Source: Fictibacillus sp. BK138
Lineage (GTDB): Bacteria > Bacillota > Bacilli > Bacillales > Fictibacillaceae
Direction: 5' to 3'
Assembly (NCBI RefSeq): GCF_004216955.1
Contig: NZ_SGXL01000001.1
Coordinates: 1,949,413-2,013,412, forward strand
Length of the DNA stretch: 64,000 nucleotides
A model generated the notes under the pieces. That model was given only the letters and a program-made list of their open reading frames with translations. It was not told the origin of the DNA and ran no database searches. Numbering within the stretch: position 1 is the stretch's first letter; each line of letters begins with the position of its first letter. Positions 9,024 to 18,806 of this stretch are shown here, piece after piece. Position numbers and translations under genes: made by a program.

Positions 9024-9054
9024 AAAAAAAGTCCGCCATAAGGCGAACTTTTTG
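9024..9054 (-). terminator. Terminator ending the nup transcript
   Basis: A stem of A/T-rich outer pairs around CGCC-ATAA-GGCG, with one internal mismatch (arms about 9024-9037 and 9042-9054), is followed by a T run on the minus strand. It lies between the repeat after nupQ and the ymfF start. This is the only case in the window where the repeat comes before the terminator rather than after it. Confidence 0.75.
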
Positions 9055-9117
9055 TTTTTGGATCAATTTGAAAAGATTGCTGCTTTTGACGATTTTGTTG
9101 AGTACGCTTTATTGTCT

Positions 9118-9340
9118 AGTTGATTGGAGCGCAAGGTGCGTGCCTACCACCTAAGAAGCCTCTCGCTAGGCATGCGACGAGGAAGCTCACATCGGTAGCA
9201 TTTACTTGTAGACGCAGGAGCAAGGATACTTCCATGAAGCGGACAGGTGAGACTCCTGAAGGCGCAATGCGCCAGGAGGCTCACCGCCCGCCCCGCGGAA
9301 AGCGAGCACCTGGAGCGGAAATCAACTACTTCCAATAGCA
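9118..9340 (-). repeat. Palindromic intergenic repeat, long form (copy 1)
   Basis: The ends match the other copies (GTTGATTGGAGCG at the left; GGAGCGGAAATCAAC at the right), and so does the central hairpin GGTGAG-CTCCT...AGGAG-CTCACC. The left half carries an extra module of about 90 bases with its own 9-bp stem (GCGTGCCTA at 9138-9146, TAGGCATGC at 9167-9175) and the segment CTTGTAGACGCAGGAGCA. Copy 3 has the same segment. The conserved orientation is on the minus strand. Short open frames inside it are by-products of the palindrome. Confidence 0.88.
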
Positions 9341-9368
9341 ACAATAATTACGAAATCAGTCTTGTGAT

Positions 9369-10331
9369 TTATCTTTTTCCTTTTTCGTAAGGCGTTCCAA
9401 GAGCTTTCGGTGCATCTGCTCGTCCTACAAGTCCTGCTAATGCTAAGATTGTTAGAACGTATGGGGCGATTAATAGGAATACTTTCGGAATATCCTGTAA
9501 GAATGGAATGTGAGATCCAGAAATACTGATCGCTTGAGCTAATCCAAAGAATAAAGCTGCTCCTAACGCTCCAAGCGGATGCCACTTTCCAAAAATCATT
9601 GCTGCAAGCGCCATAAAACCTTGTCCTGTTATCGTAGAGTGTGTGAAGTTTCCAGAGATTGAAGCCACATATACTGCTCCTCCAAGACCTGCAAGAGCTC
9701 CACTTAATAAAACTCCGATATAGCGTACTTTTGTTACGTTTATCCCCATCGTATCAGCAGCCATCGGATGTTCACCTACAGAACGCAAACGCAGCCCGAA
9801 AGGTGTTTTGTATAGTACATACCATACGATTAAAGCTACACCAACAGCCACATAGGATGTTAGATACGCGTTTGAGAAGAAAAGCTTTCCGATTAGAGGA
9901 ATATCCGACAAGAACGGAATATCGCTCTTTGAAATTCTTTCCGAGATTACTGGTGTTTGTCCTGCATTAAAGATTTTTTTCGTTAAGAAGATAGCAAGTC
10001 CTGCAGCCAGGAAGTTTAAAGCAACACCGGATACAACTTGATCCGCCTTAAGTGTAATACTCGCCAGTGCATGAATAGAAGCAAGCATTGCACCTACAAT
10101 CATTGCCACGATAAAACTTACCCAGGGAGATGCACCGCCTAATCCAAGCTGTTCTCCATAATAAATCGTTACTGCTCCTGTAAAAGCACCAAAGAGCATT
10201 AAACCTTCTAGACCGATATTAACAACACCGGAACGTTCACTGAATACACCGCCTAACGCTGTGAAGATCAGTGGAGCTGCTGAAACGATTGCAGCAGGGA
10301 CAATTAGTGCAAGAATATCCATAAAACTCAT
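9369..10331 (-). CDS. nupQ: Nucleoside ABC transporter permease (NupQ/YufQ type)
   Basis: A 320-residue polytopic membrane protein of the BPD_transp_2 family (branched-chain amino acid/ribose-type permeases), with about eight or nine hydrophobic helices and the family stretch NIGLEGLMLFGAF. It is the last gene of a four-gene BMP-type importer and overlaps nupP by one base. B. subtilis NupNOPQ imports guanosine and related nucleosides. The substrate here is inferred from that similarity. Confidence 0.9.
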   Translation of the reverse strand: MSFMDILALIVPAAIVSAAPLIFTALGGVFSERSGVVNIGLEGLMLFGAFTGAVTIYYGEQLGLGGASPWVSFIVAMIVGAMLASIHALASITLKADQVVSGVALNFLAAGLAIFLTKKIFNAGQTPVISERISKSDIPFLSDIPLIGKLFFSNAYLTSYVAVGVALIVWYVLYKTPFGLRLRSVGEHPMAADTMGINVTKVRYIGVLLSGALAGLGGAVYVASISGNFTHSTITGQGFMALAAMIFGKWHPLGALGAALFFGLAQAISISGSHIPFLQDIPKVFLLIAPYVLTILALAGLVGRADAPKALGTPYEKGKR

Positions 10332-11383
10332 TAGATTTTACCCCCTTTGCTTACACGGTTCATCAGCCAATGAACGATATAACTGCATGCAACAAAGAAG
10401 ATGATAAGTGCGATCACGACTCCAACAAGTTCAGTCGGAACACCTGCGATAGACTGCATGTTGAGTGCACCGATCTTTAAACCACCGAATAGTGCTGCAC
10501 CAAGGACTACTCCGATAGCGCTGTTTGCCCCTAAAAGAGCTACTGCGATTCCATCAAAACCAACACCTGTGAATGCAGCATTAATCGTCATGTACTGATA
10601 CGTTCCAAGACCTTCCATACTTCCTGCGATTCCTGCGAATGCACCGGAAATGGCCATTGATAGAACAATATTTTTTGATACATTAATACCAGCATACTGA
10701 GACGCGTGCTGATTGAATCCGACTGCACGGAGTTCATAACCCATTGTAGTTCGCCAGAGCAAGAACCACATGATCACAGCCGCAATCAGGGCAACGATGA
10801 TACCGTAATGCAAGGTTGAATATTCCGTGATGCTTTGCAAGAATGGTGAGGCAAGAGAAGCAGATTCTTTCACATTCTCTGTTCGCTCACCTGGAGCAAG
10901 CAAAAAGTTACGGATGATTTCATTGGTAGTGTAAAGCGCAATATAGTTCATCATTATCGTTGTAATGACTTCATGAACCTTAAATCTAGCTTTTAATATA
11001 CCAGGTACTGCTCCCCATAATGCGCCGGCTACAGCAGCAGCAAGAATAGCAAGAGGAATGTGTACAATTGCTGGTGCATCAACAGTTACACCAACATAAA
11101 CAGCCGCGAGCCAGCCAACTAACAGCTGACCCTCAACACCGATATTGAATAATCCGGTACGGAATGCAAACGCTACTGCAAGTCCGGAAAGAATAAGAGG
11201 TGACATCTGTCTGATCGTTTCACCGATATAATACGGGCCTCCAAGCATCCCTTGAAATAATGCTACATAAGCTTCGATCGGTCTGTATCCGCTAACTAGC
11301 ATGATAATTCCACCGATTAACAATCCAAGGAAAACAGAAACAAGAGGCACAAGAAGTTTCATTTTATTATTTTTATTCTGCAT
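10331..11383 (-). CDS. nupP: Nucleoside ABC transporter permease (NupP/YufP type)
   Basis: A 350-residue permease with many transmembrane segments and the signature NIGVEGQLLVGWL shared with YufP-type proteins. It overlaps the ATPase gene nupO by 11 bases upstream and nupQ by one base downstream, so the two permeases and the ATPase are probably translationally coupled and form one membrane complex. Confidence 0.9.
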   Translation of the reverse strand: MQNKNNKMKLLVPLVSVFLGLLIGGIIMLVSGYRPIEAYVALFQGMLGGPYYIGETIRQMSPLILSGLAVAFAFRTGLFNIGVEGQLLVGWLAAVYVGVTVDAPAIVHIPLAILAAAVAGALWGAVPGILKARFKVHEVITTIMMNYIALYTTNEIIRNFLLAPGERTENVKESASLASPFLQSITEYSTLHYGIIVALIAAVIMWFLLWRTTMGYELRAVGFNQHASQYAGINVSKNIVLSMAISGAFAGIAGSMEGLGTYQYMTINAAFTGVGFDGIAVALLGANSAIGVVLGAALFGGLKIGALNMQSIAGVPTELVGVVIALIIFFVACSYIVHWLMNRVSKGGKI

Positions 11384-12899
11384 TTACAGTACCTCTCTTT
11401 CCACCAGCCATCAATAAGCCAAGTTCTTGCTCAGTCGTTTCTTTCGGATCCACAATCGCTACGATTTTGCCTTCATACATAACGGCTATACGATCACTCA
11501 CGTTAATAATCTCATCAAGTTCAAAGGATACAAGCAGAACAGCTTTGCCTTTGTCACGTTGTTCAATAAGTTTAGAGTGAATAAATTCGATCGCACCTAC
11601 ATCCAATCCGCGTGTAGGCTGAGCGGCTATTAAGAAGTCTGGATCACGGTCTACTTCTCGTGCTATGATCGCTTTCTGCTGATTTCCTCCTGATAAGGCT
11701 CGGGCAGGTGTATATGCATCAGGTGTTCTAACGTCATATTCAGAGATAAGCTTTTTAGCCTTATCAAATATTGGCGAAAATTTCAGAATTCCGTTTTTAG
11801 AGAAAGGCTTTTGGTAATAGGTTTGAAGCACCATGTTCTCTCCAACCGAAAAATCTAATACAAGTCCATGTTTATGACGATCTTGAGGTATATGTGCGAG
11901 CCCGCTTCCAGTTACACTTCTAGGTGTCTTGTTGGTAATATCTTTATCCCTTAAATGAATAGAACCTTCATTAGCTTTTCTAAGTCCAGTAATCGCCTCT
12001 AATAGCTCCGATTGGCCATTTCCGTCTACACCTGCAATACCGACTATCTCGCCGGCTTTTACTGTCAGGTTCAATCCGTTTACAGCCGGAACTTTACGGC
12101 TGTCTAGAACAACAAGATCTTTTATCGTCAGAACAGGTTCTTTTGGTTCTGAGATTCCCTTGATAACCGTAAAATTCACTTCCCGACCTACCATCATCGC
12201 AGCAAGCGAATCTGGATTGGAATCCTTAACGTCCACTGTACCAACGCCTCTTCCTCTTCGAATGACTGTACAGCGGTCACACACTTCCATAATCTCTTTC
12301 AGCTTATGAGTAATCAATATGATGGATTTCCCTTCACTTACTAGTTTTCTCATAATCTGAATCAGTTCCAAGATTTCCTGAGGAGTTAAAACTGCAGTAG
12401 GTTCATCAAATATTAGAATATCTGCACCGCGATAAAGTGTCTTTAAGATTTCAACTCTCTGCTGCATCCCTACAGATATGTCCTCGATCTTTGCATACGG
12501 ATCAACTCTTAGTCCATATTGATCAGAAAGGGCCTGAACTTCTTTTGCGGCAGTATGTAAATCTACTTTTCCGCCTTTCGTCGGCTCTTTTCCTAGAATG
12601 ATATTTTCTGTAACGGTAAATTTATCAACGAGCATAAAGTGCTGATGAACCATCCCAATACCAAGTGAGTTTGCAATATTCGGATCATTGTTCACCACTT
12701 TATTGCCTTTAACGTATATTTCTCCTTGTTCAGGCTCGTAAAGTCCGAACAAGACATTCATAAGCGTTGATTTTCCAGCACCGTTCTCTCCAAGAAGGGC
12801 ATGAATCTCACCTTTTTTAACCTGAAGGGTAATATTGTCATTCGCTACGATTCCCGGAAATTCTTTACGGATATTCCGCATGTCAATTACGTATTCCAT
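11373..12899 (-). CDS. nupO: Nucleoside ABC transporter ATP-binding protein (NupO/YufO type)
   Basis: A double-domain ABC ATPase of 508 residues. The first domain has Walker A GENGAGKST and a variant signature (ISVGMQQR); the second has a degenerate Walker A (GVDGNGQSE) and signature LSGGNQQK. This asymmetry is typical of sugar/nucleoside importers such as RbsA and YufO. It begins after a hairpin that separates it from the lipoprotein gene and has a strong G-rich ribosome binding site. Confidence 0.93.
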   Translation of the reverse strand: MEYVIDMRNIRKEFPGIVANDNITLQVKKGEIHALLGENGAGKSTLMNVLFGLYEPEQGEIYVKGNKVVNNDPNIANSLGIGMVHQHFMLVDKFTVTENIILGKEPTKGGKVDLHTAAKEVQALSDQYGLRVDPYAKIEDISVGMQQRVEILKTLYRGADILIFDEPTAVLTPQEILELIQIMRKLVSEGKSIILITHKLKEIMEVCDRCTVIRRGRGVGTVDVKDSNPDSLAAMMVGREVNFTVIKGISEPKEPVLTIKDLVVLDSRKVPAVNGLNLTVKAGEIVGIAGVDGNGQSELLEAITGLRKANEGSIHLRDKDITNKTPRSVTGSGLAHIPQDRHKHGLVLDFSVGENMVLQTYYQKPFSKNGILKFSPIFDKAKKLISEYDVRTPDAYTPARALSGGNQQKAIIAREVDRDPDFLIAAQPTRGLDVGAIEFIHSKLIEQRDKGKAVLLVSFELDEIINVSDRIAVMYEGKIVAIVDPKETTEQELGLLMAGGKRGTVNAE

Positions 12900-12933
12900 T
12901 CTGTTGATGTCCCCCCTTTAAAGTACATAAGGA

Positions 12934-12957
12934 AGGACTTGGCAAATGCCAAGTCCT
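12934..12957 (-). other. Intercistronic hairpin between nupN and nupO
   Basis: A perfect 10-bp stem (AGGACTTGGC, loop AAAT, GCCAAGTCCT) directly follows the lipoprotein gene and has no T tract on the minus strand. In binding-protein operons such hairpins commonly protect the upstream message from 3' decay, giving more binding protein than transporter. That role is inferred. Confidence 0.7.
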
Positions 12958-12986
12958 GGCCAGTTATTTAGATAGTTTCATAGAAT

Positions 12987-14051
12987 TTACTTTAAGTTTT
13001 TTACGAACTCTTCAAACTCAGCATCTGTCTTAGGAACTTTCACTTCACCGTCGATGATTTTCTTCTTGTAATCTTCAACTGACTTAAGTGCGTCTTTTTC
13101 AACGTTGTCTTGAGTTGGGGCAATACCTACTCCATCTTGTTTCAGACCGAATTCTACAATTTTCCCGCCTGGGAATTTGCCTGCTGCTGTTTGCTCAGAT
13201 ACTTCATATACTGCTTGGTCTACACGTTTTACCATTGAAGTTAGTGTTACGTTCTCTGGCATACCTTCTTCGTGCTGGTCACGGTCAACACCGATTACCC
13301 AAACATCTTCACCGTTCTTTTTACGATTCTTCGCTTCTGTGAATACACCCATTCCAGTTCCGCCAGCAGCATGATAGATAATGTCTGCGCCTTGCTCATA
13401 GAATGTGTTAGCGATCTGCTGTCCTTTTTCTGCTTTGTTAAAGTCTTCTGCATATTGAACTAAAATTTCAGCATCAGGATTTGCAGTTTTCACCCCTGCT
13501 TTAAATCCATTTTCAAACTTTTTGATAAGCTCTGAGTTAACTCCTCCAACAAAACCTACTTTGTTAGATGTAGTTTGCATACCTGCAATTAATCCTACTA
13601 AGAAAGATCCTTCGTGCTCAGAGAAAGTGATGTTAGCTACGTTATCGCCTTTAACAACCATATCTACGATTGCAAGCTTTGCATCTGGCTGCTGCTTAGC
13701 AACTGTTTCAACATCAGTACCCATCAAGAAGCCGATTCCGAAAACAAGATCATACTTTTGACGGATTAACGAGTTTAAGTTTGGTTTGTAATCACTTTGG
13801 GCAGTTGACTGCAAATACTTGTAGCCTTTGCTTTCCTCCAGGCTGTTATCTTTCCCGAACTTCGTTAAACCTTCCCAAGCGGACTGGTTGAATGACTTAT
13901 CATCAACACCGCCAGTATCCGTTACCATAGCTACTTTAAAATCTTTTTTAGCGTCTCCGCCAGACTTACCTTCGTCAGAATTTCCGCAACCTGCAAGGAT
14001 CGTACCAGCAGTAAGCATTGCAGTTACCATTAAACCTAATTTCTTTTTCAA
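12987..14051 (-). CDS. nupN: BMP-family nucleoside-binding lipoprotein (NupN/YufN type)
   Basis: The 354-residue protein starts with a lipoprotein signal peptide (basic MKKK, hydrophobic core, lipobox LAGC with Cys22 as the lipidated residue). The mature part is a Bmp/PnrA-like solute-binding domain (ATDTGGVDDKSFNQ-like start of domain; DRDQHEEGMPENV ligand-pocket region). It is the extracellular receptor for the nupOPQ importer. The G-rich ribosome binding site lies about 10 bases upstream. It is preceded by the GntR regulator gene ymfC. Confidence 0.93.
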   Translation of the reverse strand: MKKKLGLMVTAMLTAGTILAGCGNSDEGKSGGDAKKDFKVAMVTDTGGVDDKSFNQSAWEGLTKFGKDNSLEESKGYKYLQSTAQSDYKPNLNSLIRQKYDLVFGIGFLMGTDVETVAKQQPDAKLAIVDMVVKGDNVANITFSEHEGSFLVGLIAGMQTTSNKVGFVGGVNSELIKKFENGFKAGVKTANPDAEILVQYAEDFNKAEKGQQIANTFYEQGADIIYHAAGGTGMGVFTEAKNRKKNGEDVWVIGVDRDQHEEGMPENVTLTSMVKRVDQAVYEVSEQTAAGKFPGGKIVEFGLKQDGVGIAPTQDNVEKDALKSVEDYKKKIIDGEVKVPKTDAEFEEFVKNLK

Positions 14052-14142
14052 GTTAATTTCCCCCTAAAAATGTTTTCATTTTTGTGACTAACTCTAGGTG
14101 CTACGATTAAGTACCCCCATCACCCCCTAAAAAAGACTTTAG

Positions 14143-14868
14143 TTAAAAGCGCTTTCTTAAAACAGAAAATAGAAATTTATCAGATCTAAAGTAATTACAA
14201 GAATAAAGCACAGGTTCATCATATTGATCGTAGTGCATCTGTTTTAACACTAACAATGGTACACCTTCATCACTTTCCAGAATTTCAGAGATTCTGTCAT
14301 GATATCCGATAGGTTCAATGTTTGTAACCGCATACATTACACGTCTTCCCGTTTCTTTTTCAAGCATTTCCAAAAAAGATTCATAATCGTGGAGACCCTT
14401 GGCTGGGAACAAATGTGAGGGCATATGATCCTTACAAAATACTACCGGTTCTCCATCTGCCGTCCGGACACGTTCCATCATCATGAGCCCCTCAGGCAGC
14501 GAGTTATTAAACTTTGCAAGAAGTTCATCCGTAACATCTGTCGTCTGCGAAGAAAGAAAAATAGTACCTGCTTTCTTACCGCCTCTTTCAATCATATCGG
14601 TAACACTGTACAGTTCTTCAATACCTGAAGAAAAAAGTGCTCTTGTTCTAACGAAAGTTCCAACTCCATGTTTCCGTATGAGGACGTTTTCATCTTCTAA
14701 AATTCGAAGTGCTTCTCGCAATGTCGCACGGCTTATCCCTAACTGTTTGGAAAGTTCAAATTCTGAAGGAAGCTTTTCTCCTTCTTTATAAATACCTTCT
14801 TCAATATCTTTCTTTAACTTCTCTATCACTTTAATATATAACAAGCGATGGTCCGCTTTTATCGACAT
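14143..14868 (-). CDS. ymfC: GntR/HutC-family transcriptional regulator YmfC
   Basis: A 241-residue regulator with an N-terminal winged helix-turn-helix (about residues 8-72; [34 protein letters not shown]) and a C-terminal UTRA effector-binding domain. It lies directly ahead of the nup genes, so it probably controls them in response to a nucleoside or related metabolite. In B. subtilis ymfC has the same position relative to spoIIIE but precedes ymfD, a different type of transporter gene. Confidence 0.9.
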   Translation of the reverse strand: MSIKADHRLLYIKVIEKLKKDIEEGIYKEGEKLPSEFELSKQLGISRATLREALRILEDENVLIRKHGVGTFVRTRALFSSGIEELYSVTDMIERGGKKAGTIFLSSQTTDVTDELLAKFNNSLPEGLMMMERVRTADGEPVVFCKDHMPSHLFPAKGLHDYESFLEMLEKETGRRVMYAVTNIEPIGYHDRISEILESDEGVPLLVLKQMHYDQYDEPVLYSCNYFRSDKFLFSVLRKRF

Positions 14869-14888
14869 TACAAAACCACCTTAACTAG

Positions 14889-14906
14889 TTGTTCGACGTA
14901 TGACAA
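14889..14906 (-). promoter_or_regulatory. Candidate YmfC operator upstream of ymfC
   Basis: The palindrome TTGT-N3-ACGT-N3-ACAA lies 20 bases ahead of the ymfC start and downstream of a TATATT -10-like element (14934-14929). No convincing -35 is visible. A symmetrical site here suits autoregulation by a dimeric GntR protein, but no second copy was found ahead of nupN. Confidence 0.35.
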
Positions 14907-15027
14907 ATTGTTTGAATAATCGACATTAATATACCATTTTTAATTCTATAAATAAATACTATTTTTACAAATTTTTAATAGGTATTATTTTCATTTACCA
15001 CTTTTTCAATAAAAAGGTAAAGGAAAA

Positions 15028-15190
15028 AGGCTGTTTTCATACACGTTGACGTCTTTGGAAGTGGTTGATTTCCGCTCCGGGATGCTCGCTTTCCGGGGGG
15101 TGTGCGGTGAGCCTCCTCGGCGCTTTGCGCTCTTAGGAGTCTCACCTGATCCCCAAGGAGTCTCGCACCCTGCACTCCAATCAACTAGTC
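15028..15190 (+). repeat. Palindromic intergenic repeat, short form (copy 2)
   Basis: The element begins with AGGCTGTTTT at 15028, has the GTTGATTTCCGCTCC block at 15064, and ends with CACTCCAATCAAC near 15187. The central hairpin (GGTGAG and CTCCT arms) is intact. The enclosing helix is GGGGGG/TCCCC instead of GCGGGG/TCCCGC, a paired change. It lies past the spoIIIE terminator and ahead of the ymfC promoter. With the flanking A/T-rich sequence and ymfC control region it fills the 400-base gap. Confidence 0.88.
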
Positions 15191-15244
15191 GAGGAAGAGT
15201 GCCCCACAAAAAAACTTCAACAGCAAAAAAATTTTGGAAATAAG

Positions 15245-15273
15245 AAAAAAACGGGCAATTTAAGCCCGTTTTT
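15245..15273 (-). terminator. Intrinsic terminator of spoIIIE
   Basis: A stem ACGGGC/GCCCGT (15251-15256, 15264-15269), extended by A-T pairs, has a T run on the minus strand (15250-15245). It begins at the spoIIIE stop codon. Confidence 0.9.
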
Positions 15274-17647
15274 ATGAACTTGAAGCTTCTTTTTCTTCAG
15301 GCATTGCAGATATCAGAACTTCACGAGGTTTCGATCCTTCATAAGGTCCGACTATTCCTTTTGATTCCATCGTATCGATTAATCTCGCTGCTCTGGAATA
15401 ACCGATACGGAACCTTCTTTGGAGCATTGAAACTGAAGCAGTCTGCATATCAACAACAAGCTTAACCGCATCAGAAAAGAGGTCATCCTCCGATTCCATT
15501 ACTGCAGGTTCTGCGTCCTCAGTAGGGATCATTTCCTTTTGATACTGAGCTTTTTGCTGGCTTACACAATGTTCTACTATTGTTTCAACTTCTTCATCCG
15601 AAAGAAAAGCTCCTTGAACTCGTACAGGCTTTGAAGCTCCAGATGGGAAGAATAGCATATCTCCTCTTCCAAGAAGTTTTTCGGCTCCCCCCATATCCAA
15701 GATTGTTCTTGAATCTGTTTGAGAAGATACACTAAATGCGATCCGGGAAGGTATATTCGCTTTTATAACCCCTGTAATTACGTCTACCGATGGTCTTTGC
15801 GTTGCAATAATCAAATGGATTCCGGCAGCACGCGCCATTTGAGCAAGGCGTGTGATGGCGTCTTCCACGTCGCCAGAAGCAACCATCATCAGATCAGCAA
15901 GTTCATCGACGATTACGACGATATAAGGCAGAAACGGCTGTTTGGCGTCACTTCTGCCATTCTGTTTTCTGATGGATTCATTATACCCTTCAATGTTTCT
16001 CGTACCACTGTGAGAAAACAATTCATATCTTCTTTCCATCTCTGACACAACTCTTTTAAGTGCTTGGGCTGCTTTCTTCGGCTCCGTTACAACCGGAGCT
16101 AGGAGATGCGGAATACCATTATACATATTTAGCTCGACCATTTTTGGATCGATCATCATCATTTTAACTTCATGGGGCTTAGCCCGCATGAGAATACTGG
16201 TTATTATTCCATTAACACAAACACTTTTTCCGCTTCCGGTAGCTCCAGCTACGAGAAGATGAGGCATCTTAGAAAGATCTGCAACGATCGGTTCTCCCGA
16301 GATATCTCTTCCTAGACCGATTGCAAGCGGTGATTTTTGTCCAGAAAACTGTGGTGCTTCTAGCACTTCTCTTAACGTTACCATTGAGATTTCGCCGTTC
16401 GGCACTTCGATTCCTACAGCAGACTTTCCAGGAATCGGCGCTTCAATTCTTATATCTTTTGCTGCAAGTGCCAAAGCAAGATCATCTGTAAGATTTACGA
16501 TTTTGCTTACTTTAACACCCACATCTGGATATACCTCATATTTAGTAACAGCCGGTCCTAAATGAACTTTTAGCACCTTTGCTTTTACTCCAAAACTCTC
16601 AAATGTTTTTTCTAATTTTTTCGCATTGCTTTTACTGGCTGCATACTGTTTGTCCTTATGCTGACCACTGTTTTGAGGCGTACGCAGATGTTTCATGGAT
16701 GGAAGCTGATAATGCTCGTTCTGGATAACTTCATCACCAAAATTAGCTGGAAGTGGTGAAGCTGAAGGTTCACTCTCAGCTTTTTTAGTTTCGCTTTTCT
16801 GGATTGCTTCATCAGAGTCATCAAAGCTTTGAGAACCGAATTTTAGTTGAACACCGCTCTCCGTATTATGCACCCTCTTTGTAAAATCCTCGATTACTGG
16901 TTCTTCAGAAATAATAATTTCTTCAGTTTCAGCTTCATCATCAACATCTGGTGAAGCAGGCTTTAATTTCTTTGTTTCACTTGTCTTCTTAGACCGTTCT
17001 TCAGCAATTGCATTTTTCTTTTCTAAAAGAAATACTTTTAGTTTTGCACTCGTTTCATTTAAACTCGTTACAATCTTCTGCATAATCACAGAAAGTGATT
17101 TGCCTGTTATCAAGAGGAGACTTCCAATAATCAAGAAAAAGATTACTAGCTTTGTGCCACCCGCTCCAAATAAAAAATAAAATAGCGCAAAGCCTATAGA
17201 TCCAACAATACCTCCCCCCAGATCATCTGCAGCAGTCGTTCCCTGAAGCTGAAGCCAGTACAGTTCCCAAGTGTTTCTAATTACGGAAGCATCTTTCCAA
17301 TCTCCGCCATTCGTTAAATGTTCAAACAATGTTAAATGACTCAGAACGAGAAATGAGAAAAATAAAATATAAACACCTGTTAATCTTTTTGAAATCATTG
17401 GGGGAAAGCTTCGTTTCCAAATTAGATAAAAAGATAATAAAATACAAGCTAACAGCAGTACGCCATACCATTCTCCACTAAAGAAACGTAAAAGATGCAC
17501 GAATGCCATACCGACATTTCCCATTTTAGCTAGACCTAATGATGCAAGAGCTAATAATGACAGACCTGCTATCTCATATGTCAGCTGCTCTTTCCATCTT
17601 GCTTTATTCTTAGCTTTCTTTTTCTTGTTTTTTGCCACCAATTTCAC
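15272..17647 (-). CDS. spoIIIE: DNA translocase SpoIIIE/FtsK
   Basis: The 791-residue septal DNA pump has a basic N terminus, four transmembrane helices within the first 190 residues, an acidic and charged linker (about 195-340), a RecA-like motor with Walker A GATGSGKS near residue 468, and a C-terminal winged-helix gamma domain ([25 protein letters not shown]) that reads orientation sequences. It moves the chromosome into the forespore and clears DNA trapped at septa. It follows tepA-ylzJ and ends in a terminator. Confidence 0.96.
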   Translation of the reverse strand: MKLVAKNKKKKAKNKARWKEQLTYEIAGLSLLALASLGLAKMGNVGMAFVHLLRFFSGEWYGVLLLACILLSFYLIWKRSFPPMISKRLTGVYILFFSFLVLSHLTLFEHLTNGGDWKDASVIRNTWELYWLQLQGTTAADDLGGGIVGSIGFALFYFLFGAGGTKLVIFFLIIGSLLLITGKSLSVIMQKIVTSLNETSAKLKVFLLEKKNAIAEERSKKTSETKKLKPASPDVDDEAETEEIIISEEPVIEDFTKRVHNTESGVQLKFGSQSFDDSDEAIQKSETKKAESEPSASPLPANFGDEVIQNEHYQLPSMKHLRTPQNSGQHKDKQYAASKSNAKKLEKTFESFGVKAKVLKVHLGPAVTKYEVYPDVGVKVSKIVNLTDDLALALAAKDIRIEAPIPGKSAVGIEVPNGEISMVTLREVLEAPQFSGQKSPLAIGLGRDISGEPIVADLSKMPHLLVAGATGSGKSVCVNGIITSILMRAKPHEVKMMMIDPKMVELNMYNGIPHLLAPVVTEPKKAAQALKRVVSEMERRYELFSHSGTRNIEGYNESIRKQNGRSDAKQPFLPYIVVIVDELADLMMVASGDVEDAITRLAQMARAAGIHLIIATQRPSVDVITGVIKANIPSRIAFSVSSQTDSRTILDMGGAEKLLGRGDMLFFPSGASKPVRVQGAFLSDEEVETIVEHCVSQQKAQYQKEMIPTEDAEPAVMESEDDLFSDAVKLVVDMQTASVSMLQRRFRIGYSRAARLIDTMESKGIVGPYEGSKPREVLISAMPEEKEASSS

Positions 17648-17692
17648 CTCACAACCAAGCTGTTTTCATTATGTATGTATACAAGGAAAAGG

Positions 17693-17725
17693 AAAGAAAA
17701 GCAGCCCTGCATATAGAAAGGCTGC
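17693..17725 (-). terminator. Terminator after tepA-ylzJ
   Basis: GCAGCC (17701-17706) pairs with GGCTGC (17720-17725), followed on the minus strand by a T-rich tract (17700-17693). It lies between ylzJ and spoIIIE. Confidence 0.7.
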
Positions 17726-17759
17726 CCACAATAGTATAGCATATTTCTTAGGTGTCTAA

Positions 17760-17969
17760 TTAAAAGTTTCGCAGCGTCATTCCAGGCTGACAGTCTTCTA
17801 ATAAATAATGTGAAGGGTCTGTACTCATGATCTGAACCACTCTTGTTTCATCTCCGACCCGTTCAACAAGTACAGGAACATCATTATAGAGTATTACATT
17901 CTGCATAGCTCTACTGTTTCCTTCTTCAGGGAACATCAATTCATAAGGCTGCATGGTATACCAAGTCAT
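17760..17969 (-). CDS. ylzJ: YlzJ-like small protein
   Basis: A 69-residue protein ([16 protein letters not shown] start) that matches YlzJ of bacilli in size and place. Its ATG overlaps the tepA stop by four bases (ATGA), indicating translational coupling with the ClpP-like protease. No membrane segment or known motif is visible. The function is unknown. Confidence 0.85.
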   Translation of the reverse strand: MTWYTMQPYELMFPEEGNSRAMQNVILYNDVPVLVERVGDETRVVQIMSTDPSHYLLEDCQPGMTLRNF

Positions 17970-18709
17970 TGTTTTATACCATCTGTCTTATCATTTTTAT
18001 GTTCTTCTATCAGTTCGTTTAGTTTTTTGATAGCTTGACCTAGTCCGCCAACCTCATTAATCAGCCCATCTTTCACAGCATCAGTCCCAATCACATTTGT
18101 TCCGATGTCTCTCGTTAAATTTCCTTTTGAAAACATCAGCTCTTTAAAACGCTCTTCACTTATTTTCGAATGACTTGTCACAAAGGAAATTACTCTTTCT
18201 TGCATCTTATCCAGATATTCAAAAGTTTGCGGCACACCTATGACTAATCCAGTAAGCCTTACAGGATGGATCGTCATAGTAGCTGTGGGAACGATGAAAG
18301 AGTATTTCGCGCTGACAGCGATCGGTACTCCGATAGAATGTCCTCCGCCAAGTACTAGTGAAACACTGGGTTTTGACAGAGAAGCGATCATCTCTGATAT
18401 AGCAAGACCCGCTTCTACATCACCGCCAACAGTATTTAATATTACAAGCAATCCCTCTATCTTATGATTTTGCTCGATAGCAACGAGCTGTGGAATCAGA
18501 TGTTCATATTTTGTAGCTTTATTATTTGGCGGCAGCTGCATATGACCTTCTATCTGTCCTACAATCGTTAAACAGTGAATACTCGAACCTTCAAGCTGAG
18601 GTACATTTGTTTGTCCTAATGATTGAATTTTTTGTATCAATCCTGAATTTTCGTCTTTTTTTTGAGGCGCATCCGGCTGCGGTGTTTCTGTTTCTGGTGT
18701 TTGGTCCAT
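17966..18709 (-). CDS. tepA: ClpP-like serine protease TepA
   Basis: About 247 residues with a ClpP/crotonase-like fold: [14 protein letters not shown] oxyanion region, catalytic-type Ser in GGGHSIG (about residue 123) and MTIHPVR containing the His. It resembles B. subtilis TepA (YmfB), which has been linked to protein export or spore outgrowth; the precise role is uncertain. The acidic, Pro-rich N terminus is variable. The ATG at 18709 follows GGTGGAG closely; an upstream in-frame start at 18760 lacks such a site. It is coupled to ylzJ. Confidence 0.88.
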   Translation of the reverse strand: MDQTPETETPQPDAPQKKDENSGLIQKIQSLGQTNVPQLEGSSIHCLTIVGQIEGHMQLPPNNKATKYEHLIPQLVAIEQNHKIEGLLVILNTVGGDVEAGLAISEMIASLSKPSVSLVLGGGHSIGVPIAVSAKYSFIVPTATMTIHPVRLTGLVIGVPQTFEYLDKMQERVISFVTSHSKISEERFKELMFSKGNLTRDIGTNVIGTDAVKDGLINEVGGLGQAIKKLNELIEEHKNDKTDGIKQ

Positions 18710-18773
18710 AATCTCCACCCCTTCAGTTTTAGTTCTTATTAGTATGGGCGTAATTTCCAAACGTATGATAAGA

Positions 18774-18806
18774 AAATAAAAAAACCTGCTAAAAAACAGC
18801 AGGTTA
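18774..18806 (-). terminator. Intrinsic terminator of rnjB
   Basis: An 8-bp stem (AACCTGCT at 18783-18790, AGCAGGTT at 18798-18805) overlaps the rnjB stop codon and is followed by a T-rich tract on the minus strand. Confidence 0.85.

Noticed and set aside
8609-9154. 181-residue plus-strand frame opposite ymfF and running into repeat copy 1
   Set aside because: It is antisense to ymfF, ends inside the repeat, and shows no recognisable domain.
9120-9344. Short frames inside repeat copy 1 (and similar ones in copies 2 and 4)
   Set aside because: They come from the G+C-rich palindrome being open in several frames on both strands, and differ between copies.
18036-18700. TepA as the housekeeping ClpP
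   Set aside because: The protein has the ClpP-like fold but is divergent, has a variable acidic N terminus and the ylzJ-spoIIIE context of TepA.
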